Program-made: the position numbers and the translations under genes
Shown here: positions 49,118-59,162 of the stretch, piece after piece
How the letters are laid out: the number at the start of each line of letters is the position of its first letter
How positions within the stretch are numbered: position 1 is the first letter of the stretch
Assembly (NCBI RefSeq): GCF_004379255.2
Contig: NC_056033.1
Span: 24,854,209-24,918,208 of the forward strand
Length of the DNA: 64,000 bases
Direction: 5' to 3'
Origin: Salvia splendens
Taxonomy: Eukaryota > Streptophyta > Magnoliopsida > Lamiales > Lamiaceae
The notes under the pieces: model-generated
What the model was told of the DNA's origin: nothing
Databases searched by the model: none
What the model saw: the letters and a program-made list of their open reading frames with translations, nothing else

Positions 49118-51795
49118 TGTCACGGCCGCCCTTACTAAGGATAGTGAAGACGGGGAAAACGTGACGAAGAGAGGGACTAAGGAGCGGGGAAGAAATGAGG
49201 GACAAAATAAAAGTTGACACTTAATGCAAAAATCTAATTAACTCCCAAAAGGGAAAATACTTTAGTCTACAAAAACATTTTAGTGTAACAAAATAAGCAA
49301 CGGATTAAAGTCTCAAAGTATTTGACATAATAAAGTCATACGAAGTAAAGTAAACTATTGTGACATCAGTTTTCAAAAGTAGCAGCGGAAATAAGTTATC
49401 AAAGAGAGTCATAGGATGACGCCTATGTATGAAGACACAACGCATCCAAATTTCCTAAGCCGACTCAACATCCATCGCAACACCCCGCTCAACCTGCACA
49501 TAAAGAAAACATATGCAGGGCTGAGTATTTGATATACTCAGTGAACACACGCCAAAATATTTGATAAAATTATGTCATCCATACCATAGTGAACTCGAGT
49601 TTTAACATTTTAGAAAAGAAATATCATCGAGTATCACAAAAACAGTTTCATAGCCTGGCCAGGCAAAACAATCTCCCCACTTTCTCAACAATCAATCATT
49701 CATATCCTCTTACCATAGTGCGATGAAAGTGTGACCACACTATTCGCCCACGAGACCGGCCGACTAGGAAGGACGGCTCAAGATCCCCTCTGTGTACACA
49801 GTCTGATAGGGTTTGCGGCACTACTCAGACGTAAATTCGTTTATCATAGCCCTATAGCCTAATGGAGCGAACTCACAAACTAGGCATCAAGCACAATCTC
49901 AACATAGCCCTATAGCCTAACGGAGCAAGCTCAAACGAACTAGGCATCAGGCAACAATCTCAACATCAAAACAATCACGGCATGACATAACACTTTAAAC
50001 CACCCTTATATCTCCAATATCATAATTTTGAAACGTAAAAGAGTTTTAGTAAAGAAAGCCCACCTCGATTGCTTACAAACACGGTTCACAACTTTATTGA
50101 AATCCTTGCTCTTCGTACCCACGTACGCACAACAACCGTTATCAACATCATAACCACATAATACAACACAATCAGTTTTCTATCAACACATTACTCATGC
50201 ATGCCCTATCGTTCCTTTTATCGTTTTCTTAAATTACCCATCCCAAACGTTCACCAACATAAGGAAAAAAACTATAGTATACCTCAACGTATAACACATA
50301 ACCACGCCATAAGATACGATCCTTAATCACACATGCATCATGTAATTCATTCAAACTTGACAACAAGTATTATTTTAACATGAAAGAAATTTGGTAGAAC
50401 TGCGCAGTTGTTTTGTAAAAATCATTAAAAATCCATCTGACCTTCGTTGGTACTGAAATTTTAGTACAACAAAGTAGACACATTAAAGATCATCCAGTTA
50501 AAATTGCACATCAAAATCACATCTTTAGGTCGGTCAAATAAAAAACGAAACTCACTGGATGAGAATACAAATTCTTACAGAACTGCGCAGTTTACTTCAA
50601 AAATTCGTTAAAAATTCATCTTTCATCAAAAGAGGCTGAAATTTATACAAAAGACATCTTAAATTTTACTCAGTTAAAAATTCGTGCCAAAATAAGATCG
50701 TTTGGTTGGTCAAACACACGTCGGAATCTACTGTCCGAACACCACAGTTTTCATGCTTCACAAATTCGAATTAGGGTTTATCCATCATTCATCCAAACAC
50801 ATATATTCATGCTTCCGACACATAATCATGCTTCAAAAAGATCTCACAACCATGTTCCCATATATTCACATATCATTCACCAACGAATCATCCACAACCT
50901 CACACATACACATACATAAACGCACATACACATACTTTCTCATGCAAACATCCTTCCCAACCGATTCAAGTATACCTTTATTGTTAAAAAACAATAGGTA
51001 GGAAAGATAATTGATGCTATTCTTCGATGAATCTTGAATTTCCTACTCCAAATTGATGCAAGAACAAAAGATTTGGTGAAGGATTGGTGGAGAAGGAGAG
51101 GAAGAGAGGGAAAAATTTGTGGGAGAGATGAGAGGGTGAGAGTGGCGTGAATAATGGGGCTAGGGTTAGGGTTCTTTTAATTTATAGTGTAGGATAAATC
51201 CCACAATTAAATAAAATAAATAAAATTGTGGAAGAATAAAATAGAGGTCTCAAAGAAGGAAAGAGTCAAATCTTAATTAAAATAGGATATGGAGAGATTT
51301 GGCAAGATATGGTAAGATTTAATTGGATTTTAATTGAAGGAAGGAAATAAATAAAGTACCAATTAAATCAACAAAATAATTCCTTCTCCTAATTAATAGG
51401 AGAATTTCGAAAATCTGAAGGGATGGACAAGGGGTCGAAAATCATGTATAATAAATAGGGACAATTTGGTTTGGATTTAATTTCGATAAATATCCCAAAA
51501 CAATTAATTAAATCCAAGAAAGAAAATATTGTTTCCAATAAATAGGAGGGCCGAAAATTCCAATAAAATGGCTAGAATAATTATGCATGATCCCATTTAA
51601 TTTAATTCACACATTAGAAATTTAATCACATTCTTTCACATAACTCACAACAACTAATTTCACATAATTAACTCAATCACATAGAGACTCAATTTTCACA
51701 AAAGAAATTCTCATTCAACATCCACATTAATTAAAATAAAATAAGCCATCAAATAAAAATAATAAAAAAAAAGTCACAATTTCCGGGGTGCTACA
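49118..51795 (-). repeat. LTR unit 3 of element A (2,678 bp, 5' end of the array)
   Basis: A complete LTR from TGTCACGGCC to GGGTGCTACA, followed by TSD AGCTC (51796-51800). The TATA box (minus CTATAAATTA) is at 51178-51187 with telo-box ACCCTAACCCTAG beside it, and the hairpin at 49521-49541. Confidence 0.92.
49521..49541 (-). other. conserved LTR hairpin (A copy)
   Basis: On the minus strand a perfect 8-bp stem CTGAGTAT / ATACTCAG surrounds the loop ATCAA and is followed by CCCTGCATATG. Confidence 0.65.
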
Positions 51796-51800
51796 AGCTC

Positions 51801-52593
51801 GGACATGATAACTGCGTTCTAGGAAACCATACATTCCAAGATATGGTTTCTCCTGTTGTTGTAACTGCAGCTGGAGGTCATACTTTTATATTGCTCTCGA
51901 TAACTTAGAACGCTGGAGGTCATACTTCATAGCATGCTATAAGTATTGTTTCTGGGTCACGTAGTCACTTTAGGCCTGTTACGCCAGATTAGATCACTTT
52001 ACTAGATCGCGGGTACGATCTCTTTTAATGTAGGGATACATCTTCCGACCAGAATTGAAGGTATACTAGTTTCGTTATGACTTGGTCTTTATAAAGGCAT
52101 TTGGGACTTATTGGTTCATCGTTACTATCTCATAATTCCTTAGAATTAGGGGTTCACCCCAACTGATGGGTGTTAGCTGATATCGTGGCCCTTGAAGGCG
52201 GTAATAAATTCTCGTTCTACTAGTACTTGGTCACATATGTCTCACCTAAGGTACTTTTCTAAAGCACTCTAGGTTCACATACATAGTCTCACATGACATC
52301 TATACATTTCTGTCAAGCTCTTTGAAAAAATCACAGATACATTAAGCATATCTTATGCAAAGTATCAACTATCACGTTGCATCATGCAAACATTTCAACA
52401 AACATTTTCATTCCCATATAGGACTGTGAACATCTTCTAGAGGGGGCGTCAACCCCTTTTCTGCTGCAGTTGATCGTGTCGAGCCGAGGTGTTGGGATCT
52501 TTGTACTTATCATCTTGCTCACTTCCTAGCCTAGTACTATTATTCTGGACTGACGCTTTAAGGAAGGTTCTTGGGTCAGAGCGAAAGAACGGT
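51801..52593 (-). other. decayed 5' interior of element D
   Basis: The sequence is the continuation of 11756-14245 beyond element A. No domain is visible. Its end (GGGTCAGAGCGAAAGAACGG) resembles the leader ends of A and B just before the primer site. Confidence 0.6.
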
Positions 52594-52603
52594 GCTCTGA
52601 TAC
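52594..52603 (-). other. partial primer binding site of element D
   Basis: GCTCTGATAC is the start of the tRNA-Met site complement. The rest, with about 42 bp of the LTR end, has been deleted. Confidence 0.6.
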
Positions 52604-52893
52604 GACTAAACGTACTAAATGGTCTAAAACTCATCATAGATAATGCTTAATTCAAAGGGAATCTTGTCTGAATGTGAAAAATGATACAACCATAGAGAAT
52701 TAGAGTAATCTCTGGGCATTTGTCTTCACTAAAACATATTTTATATTCTTGCAGCGGAAGAGTACCAAGACGATGTAATATGTATGAAGACATACTACAT
52801 CAGCTACCTTACTTCTTAATTTATTTTCTTTCCCAACACCTCCTCCGCTTCGACAACAATCAACCTGGACATTAAGAAAAATAATATGCAGGG

Positions 52894-52914
52894 CTGAGTA
52901 CTTGGTATACTCAG
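52894..52914 (-). other. conserved LTR hairpin (D copy)
   Basis: On the minus strand the stem halves are CTGAGTAT and GTACTCAG around the loop ACCAA, with one T-G wobble. The left copy is at 8078-8098. Confidence 0.6.
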
Positions 52915-54930
52915 TGGGCTCATGCCGAAAACATTTCTCTTTTAGTTGTCAGCCAAACTTAACTGAACACGGGGTTTTTCTGAAACAATTCCCGGTCACT
53001 AAAACTGTTTATTTCTTTCTGAAAGTAGACTGCAGTCGTAAAGTTTCTCATGAAATACCATATCTGATCTGTGTGAACCGGGAATGTGGCCACATTCCAC
53101 GACGGTCACTGGACCGGCCAACGCTTGCGCTAGCACACAGTCCCTATGTGTACACTAGTCCGAGTAGGATTTTCAGCCCTACTGGGACCCGAATTCGATT
53201 TAACTTGTTTGGCATAGCCAACAGATAGGCAATCATGAATAAAACAAGGCATGAAAACTCATCTCAAAATATGCACGTTTTCACGTAAAATCACGTTCTG
53301 AAAGAAAAGCCGACCTCGTTTGCTCAACTCTTTCAAACGGGCACTTCCTGACTTGAGGTTACTCGTCGTGCGGCGACGTTCCTTTATAAAAAATTATATA
53401 CTTAAATTGGGCTTTAAGTAATTATTTATCTTGCATGTATGCATGCCTAAGCGTGTGCTTATTATTTCACTTTCTTCTTTCTAAAATCTTTAATTAAATC
53501 AACGATTTAATTTATTCGGAGTCTTGCCGAACTACTCAGGTATGCTATAAATTCTCAGATCGCTTTCCATAGGTATTTTGAAATACTTTCTGTGACTAAT
53601 AAAATTCTCATCTATTTATTTACTGGGCACTATTTCAACACGGCTTAATAATTTCTTTTCTTCCCTGGCTTGGGGAATTTCTCTTCTGAAAATCCCGGAT
53701 CCATTTAGAGCGGTGGCTCAAAATTTTAATTATTAAACACAAGGCCCGGTTTCACTGCAGTGGCCCAACTCTATATCTCCCTTCCTTATATGGCCCACTT
53801 TATTTTATTCTTCTGGCCCAATTACTTAATGGAGAAAAACTCTTTTATTTCTTGAACCTCCTGGCCCAAAGATCAGGGAGGCACAAATTCTAATCCTTTA
53901 AGAATCTACACCAAAGCCCAAAAGAAATGGCCCAATCTCGAGTTATACTCATCATCTGCCAGCTCTCTCCCTTCCTCTCTTATTTTTCCCCAAATTGAGG
54001 GAGTCAAATCCCTAATCAGAAATCTGCCGCTCCACTCGACTCGCCGGAACGTCGCCGACGGAACCTCTCGACGTCTCCTTATCGGCGTATCACTACTCCG
54101 GTCGGCGCTCCCTCCGCGCCGTCGAAGCTCGCCTCTTCTTGAATGATAGGGACCTCAATTGGGAAACCCTAGGCAGGTGGAGGACTGGTCGCCATCTAGT
54201 CAGCACCGCGCAGCTGTGGCCTCGGAGTCGTCCCGACACGGTGAAGCAGCCGCCTCGCCGGCTATCTGGTTGGGCACTGTAGTTTGCTACCACTGCCTCT
54301 CGCCCGCCGGGTCAGATCTGTCTAGCGGCGGCGCTGCTACGAGGCCTCGTCGTCGTCCACGCTCGACAGAACAGAACATCGCATCTCCGAGTTTTGGTTT
54401 CGGTCGAGAGCTCCATCACTCGCCGCCGTAGCTAAGTCTCCTATCTAAATTGCCACTTACTTTTTAAAGCTTGAGTCTTATGTTGAAGGGGTTATTGTTC
54501 TGTAAGTTTTAGGACGCTTCGTTTGTGCTAAGTTTCTGTTCAGGGAAATCCCTCGATTTGTTGATGATTTGATTTTCTTTTCGATCTATGCTCAGCCCTT
54601 GTACTAGTTAAACTTGGCATCGTATGATTGTGTCGGAAGTGTTGTGAATTCGTGGTTGTTTCTACTTATGTGAACTCGTTCTATTGCTATAGATGGTGTT
54701 CTGTGGTGAGCCTCGGCTCTCAGCTATCTAGTGCTTTATGCTACATGATGAGTTGATGGAATTAACATTGCTTGAGCCTGCCTGAGAGGGAACGAAATCT
54801 TACCTCTCTCCCTTAGCTCAACTTCAGTCCTTCTCACTGCCTCGGTTCCTCTCACTGCCTCGGTCCTTCCCTCTCTTCGCCTCACTATAGTGCGATTGCT
54901 TGCGATAATGAGGGAGGAAGAGGCTGAGGC

Positions 54931-54939
54931 CTATTTATA
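54931..54939 (-). promoter_or_regulatory. TATA box of the D LTR promoter
   Basis: The minus strand reads TATAAATAG in a GC-richer context, about 0.9 kb from the LTR start. Confidence 0.55.
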
Positions 54940-55840
54940 CTTGTTGCCTAACTGAAAGCCTGAGAAAAGGCTGGTGTACTTGGCCTAAAAAGGAGCCTCA
55001 GGCTGTGCCAAAATGTCTGGCTTCTCTGCAGCTCCGCAGGGCATGTACCCTGGGTCCTTAGGCACATTTTCTAACTGATATTGGTGGCATATGGGGGTGT
55101 ACTCGTGAGTTATGTGAGCTGCTGGGTTTCTATCATAATCTGTCGTACTTTAACCGTTTTTGGCTTCATGTGTGGGTCTAGTACTAGGTTCATTTATGAA
55201 TTTTCCTGTGTGCACACAACAGGTGCACACAGGAGCAGGTATTGGGTGGCTGATTTCTGGACCATGGCAGGCTTATCTGGCAGAGGTACGAGCTGCTCAC
55301 TAATGGAGTGAAAGGCTGGATGGAATTGCCTGTTCAGCTCAAGCAAATTCTCCATCTTTCAAAAGGTATTGTCTCCCTTTTCCCCTTTGGAGAGAGTTTA
55401 CAACGCCCTTTCTCTTATGAACATGTTGTATAATTGAATTGCATCTTGGGCAGGACCCAGAGGCTGGCTACACATGGTTCATCACCCAACCTTCCAGCCC
55501 GTCGAGCCACTCCTGTTCTGGGCCGAGACGGCTCGCGCTGAAGGCCGAGGAAGTTCTCTAGGAACTCTCGGTTGTATTAGTTCAATCTGAACTCTCACTC
55601 ATTCTTTCCTCTTCTCTTTTTCTTTGTTTCAACACATGTATTTTTTCTATAGTTGTCGGATTTCATTTCCTTTATTTTCACTGTATGTTCAACGTTTGTA
55701 ATTTTAGACTTAGCTCGATACCAAACGTTGTGTTTTCGTTTACTCAAGAGATAATATATACTCTTTCATTCTCATTCTTTAAATATCTAGTGTTTATTTC
55801 ATACACTCTCGAGAAATTAGATCTCGGCTATTACAAAGAA

Positions 55841-56757
55841 GTATCCAGAACTTTTACTAATTCAGTACCACTAATGATATTCATCAATTTATCTGACTAA
55901 TCATAACATAAACTTAATCAATTCTACCTTGCAATCCCTCGTACAACCACGTCTCTATATGAGAGCTTGTGGTCCTTCATATTAGCTGGATTCTTTCAGC
56001 CTATGCATCCAAGTGATATAGATCTAGTACATCTGGTCTTGTGTGGATCTTGAGCACCAACGGAATGCACCGAGTCATTACTTTTAGTACTAGCTTTTTG
56101 TTCCTCCATCACTGCAACTTTAGCTTGAGGTTGTGCCTCTTCACGTCCTTCAACAGGCACCGCGCACCGGCCACGCTAGGGCTGACCACGAATGGAAGAA
56201 GAAGAGGTTGGAGACGGTGGATTTCCTCCGAAGAAGAAACGAAATAGAGAAGAGATGATAAGGTATTTAGCCTTATCAGAGATCAACATCAAGGAAGTGC
56301 TTGTCGGTGATCTATTCTCTCCTTCATCGCGGTTTGTTCCCCGTCGATCAAGAGGATCAGAATTGGAAGTTGGTGGAGTTTCTGAAATTAAAGAAGAATG
56401 TGATAGATAAAAGGATTCTTATTATGACTTAATGGAATTAATATAACAAGATTTCTATTTATAATAACTAAAGACCCTAGGGTGGGTTGGACTCTCTTTT
56501 GCATATCGGGAAAGAACCAACAAAGGAATCCCGACATGGAGCTTATAAGTACGCTCGACTCTCTAATCCTATTAAATTAGATAACTGCTGAATAACTGAA
56601 TAAATAACTAACGACTGACATGGATGTGGAGGCGTGTTGGAGGACATCTTGTGCGCTTTGGCCTGATTGTGTTTTGCATCTCTTGAATGACGATATCTTG
56701 CAATTGATCATGCAGATCATCCACCTGGATGATGGACCAACTACATAGTGCGTATCA
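55841..56757 (-). mobile_element. 3' LTR region of Reina-like element K (left edge uncertain)
   Basis: The right edge is clear: CGTATCA at 56751-56757, then a C-run that is a polypurine tract on the minus strand. A TATA box (minus TATAAATAG) lies at 56455-56463. The left edge of the LTR could not be fixed. The first 70 bp or so after element D may still belong to the copia-like LTR piece cut at 7742. Confidence 0.55.
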
Positions 56758-56790
56758 ACTCCCCCCGGTTACAGTCTCCTTGTCCTCAAG
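56758..56790 (-). other. polypurine tract and CTTGAGGACAAG motif of element K
   Basis: The minus strand has CCGGGGGGAGT against the LTR start TGATACG. CTTGTCCTCAAG (56779-56790) lies 21 bp from the LTR and would encode the LEDK end of the K polyprotein. Confidence 0.65.
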
Positions 56791-58418
56791 GAGAAGTGAA
56801 GGAAAATGGTTTGCTAGGGAGGTGATTGGTTTCCAGGTAGGGAATGACTGATAGTGGTTGGACCACTGAACTAAGCCTTATTCGATGGCCTTCTGGTATA
56901 GTATCACAACCCGCTGGCTAAGAAACTTCTCAGGTTTGCTAGTTGGGCGTGACATGAAGAATTCTTCAGTACAACAGGTTCTGAAACATAATCTTCGGCG
57001 ACAAATGGACGAGGTTGGCTAACATGAAAGATATAATGAACTCGGCAGCCCGATGGTAATTCAAAGCGATATGCCACTGGACCAATCTTATCAATCACAA
57101 ATGCCTGTAGTAACGGTGAGAAAGCTTGGTGAACAAAGCACATGCCACCGAATGTTGCTGATATTGCTGCAACTTCAGGAGAACCATATCGCCCGTTTCA
57201 ATATGAACATCACGGCTGTGCCGGTTGCCCACATTACGCATGCCCTGTTGCGCACACTCCAAATTTGAACGCAATTTGACAAGCAATTCACCTCGTTGAC
57301 GAATATAATTTGCCACTGCCGGAGGAGTTGACAACGAAGGTGGGGCTACGACTTGTGAAGGTGCCTCACGGCCATGCAAGGCATGAAATGGAGACGTTCC
57401 TAAACCAAAGTGATGAAAACAATTGAGCACCAACTCTGCCCAAGGGAGAAAGTTTGTCCACTTAGAGGGCTTGTCCGCCGTGAAGGCGCGCATATGATGC
57501 TCTAGGTCCATGTTCCTTACCTCGGTTTGGCCACCAGATTGAAGATGGTAAGCTGTGGTGAAGTATAGTCTCGTGTTACTCAAATGAAGCATGTGCTACC
57601 AAGCTGTAATAAGAAAAATCAGATCACGATTGGAGACAAGAGTTTTTGAAAACCCATGATGTTGTGTCGATGAACAATTTGGCTACTCCGGAAGCATCAA
57701 ACTTGGCTGGTAACGGCACATAATGCGCGTATTTTGACAATCTATCGACCACGACCATAATAACGGTGTACCCACGAGAAAGAGGAAGACCCGCAATGAA
57801 GTCTATGGAGACATCCTCCCACACTTATGATGGAATAGGTAAAGGTTGAAGGACCCCAGCCAGTCCCTGAGTAGAATATTTGGTAGTCTGACATTCAACA
57901 CACGAGGCAACATGTTTCTTTACCTCCAGTCGCATCCTCAGCCAAAAGAAGGCGGCATCAAGACTTTTGAAGGTTCAGTCCACACCCGGGTGACCTACTG
58001 CTGGAGTGTTTGATGTTCAAATAACAACCGCGCTCTCGCTAGAGAGGTTGGATCAACATAAATGAGTCTGTTAAAATAGACCAAACCATCATAATATGTC
58101 AAATGAGAAGTAGCTGACCCGTTTTGTATTGACTGTTTCGGTTGAGGCAGTTTCATGCCTAAATTCGGCCAGTAGGTCAGGCAGCGAATGGGCGATAGTC
58201 ATGAAGAGTTTGGCTACACTCTTGGCATCTGGGTCACGACGTGAATGAGCATCCGCCACTTTACTGGAAGCACTTATTTTGTACTCTATACGAAACTTAT
58301 AACTCATATGTTTGCGAACATAGAGTTGTTAATCAGATGTTTGGATTACTTGTTGAAGCAAGTCCTTACGACTTTTCTAATCAGATCGAATAGAGAATTC
58401 TCTTCCCAACAAATATTC
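56775..58418 (-). pseudogene. Reina-like gypsy pol remnant of element K (RNase H, integrase, chromodomain)
   Basis: On the minus strand, RNase H starts at 58418 with LLGREFSIRSD and runs through RKHMSYKFRIEYK and KVADA. The integrase zinc region follows at about 58000-57850 (VASCVECQ readable with a frame change). The core shows WEDVSIDFIAGLP and VVVDRLSKYAHYVPL (57624-57824), then TTAYHLQSGGQTEV, FLPWAELVLNCFHH and FHALHGR (57095-57592). The C-terminal part shows IGPVAYRFELP and HYIFHVSQ (56904-57143), then a chromodomain-like end with LVQWSN and LLLEDK near 56780-56870. The motifs fit the Reina-like group of chromoviruses. Frameshifts and stops separate the pieces, and RNase H is cut off by element I. 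Reverse transcriptase and gag are not in the window. Confidence 0.85.
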
Positions 58419-59162
58419 CGTAGCTTCCCAAAAATTTCTGCGACTTTTGTTTTAATATCGATGTCGAGTGGAAATTTTTTTTTTATGGAATTTATTTGTT
58501 CTTATGTGATTGAGTTGATTATGTGAAATAAATTATCGTGAGTGATGTGGAATGAAGTGTCATATTTTTTTTCCAAAGTGGGGAAATAATTAAATGAGAT
58601 CATGCATATTGTCCTAGCTATTTTAGTGGTAATTTTCGGCCCCTTCAATTATTGGAAATTATATTCTCTTTCATGGATTTAATTAGTTGTTTTGGGATAT
58701 TTATCCAAATTAGATCCAAATCAAATTATCCCTAATTTGTGCTACATGGAATTCGAACCCTAATACTATTCTTGAGAGATTTTGAAAAATCCCCTATTTA
58801 ATTAGGAGGATGAAATATTTTTGATTGAATTGGTGCCTTGTTGATTCCTTTCATTTAATTTAAATCCAATTAAATCTTGCCACGTTTTGTTTCCTCACCC
58901 TAATTAAATTAAGATTGGAATTATTTCCTTGTGGGAAAATAACCCAAATTTTCGGCCCTCCCTTGTTGTAGAGGAATTTATATTTGTTTCCTATTTTGTG
59001 GAATCCCTTCTATTCAAATAAATACCAAATTAATTCCTATGCCAAATTCATTGGGCATGTTAATATTTCCCTTTTAATTCTCTCCCTATCACACGCCCCA
59101 CATGCCTTCTTATTTTTCCTTATGGAATAAATTTATTTGTTACTATTTTGTGGGAGTCTTTT
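58419..59162 (+). mobile_element. Element I: B-like Tekay LTR fragment inserted in K
   Basis: The plus strand matches the first 740 bp or so of the B LTR in its sense direction. Shared landmarks are GTGATTGAGTTGATTATGTG, GAGATCATGCAT and GTTTTGGGATATTTATCC. The start is CGTAGCTTCCC, probably a mutated TGTAGC. It breaks the RNase H frame of K at 58418 and is broken at 59163 by element E. The rest of the element would lie beyond the window. Confidence 0.75.

Larger units (their letters stand above)
14246..51795 (-). mobile_element. Element A: non-autonomous Tekay element as a three-LTR array
   Basis: The ends are TGTCACGGCC (14246) and GGGTGCTACA (51795), flanked by AGCTC (14241-14245 and 51796-51800). 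Inside are three LTR units of the same family separated by two nearly identical internal regions of 418 and 417 bp: LTR 14246-18531, internal, LTR 18950-48700 (split by element B), internal, LTR 49118-51795. Each internal has a polypurine tract at one end and a primer site at the other but no coding sequence. A single TSD around the whole array points to one insertion followed by unequal recombination, or to insertion of a concatemer. Confidence 0.9.
7743..55835 (-). mobile_element. Element D: old Tekay-like gypsy element, outermost host of the nest
   Basis: The left end reads TGTCACGACC and the right end CTATTACA, i.e. TGTAATAG...CGTGACA on the minus strand. A 5-bp duplication AAGAA flanks it (7738-7742 and 55836-55840). 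The left (3') LTR has lost its U3 side by a deletion that also removed the end of pol. The right (5') LTR has lost about 42 bp at the primer site. The interior holds a decayed pol and about 3.3 kb that is no longer recognisable. Element A splits the interior at 14246-51795. Confidence 0.85.
52604..55835 (-). repeat. right (5') LTR of element D (about 3.2 kb)
   Basis: 52604-53988 matches the left LTR. The rest is unique in the window but behaves as LTR. A TATA box (minus TATAAATAG) lies at 54931-54939. The end reads TGTAATAGCCGAG on the minus strand, like other Tekay LTR starts. AAGAA follows at 55836-55840. A GC-rich block lies at about 54000-54440. Confidence 0.8.

Noticed and set aside
14900..51001. 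Conserved small protein encoded four times (14900, 17326, 47519, 50702; starts MVGQT)
   Set aside because: It lies antisense in the four A LTR copies and is shared because the LTRs are copies of one another. The ends vary and low-complexity His/Ser runs dominate. There is no sign of coding constraint.
54093..54431. Host gene in the GC-rich block
   Set aside because: Frames are open on both strands as expected from GC content, with no recognisable domain. The interval lies within the LTR of D as bounded by its TSD.
55841..55910. Far end of the copia-like LTR interrupted at 7742
   Set aside because: A TGTTA-like start can be read on the minus strand near 55908, but nothing in it matches the other copia LTR pieces, so I did not call a boundary.
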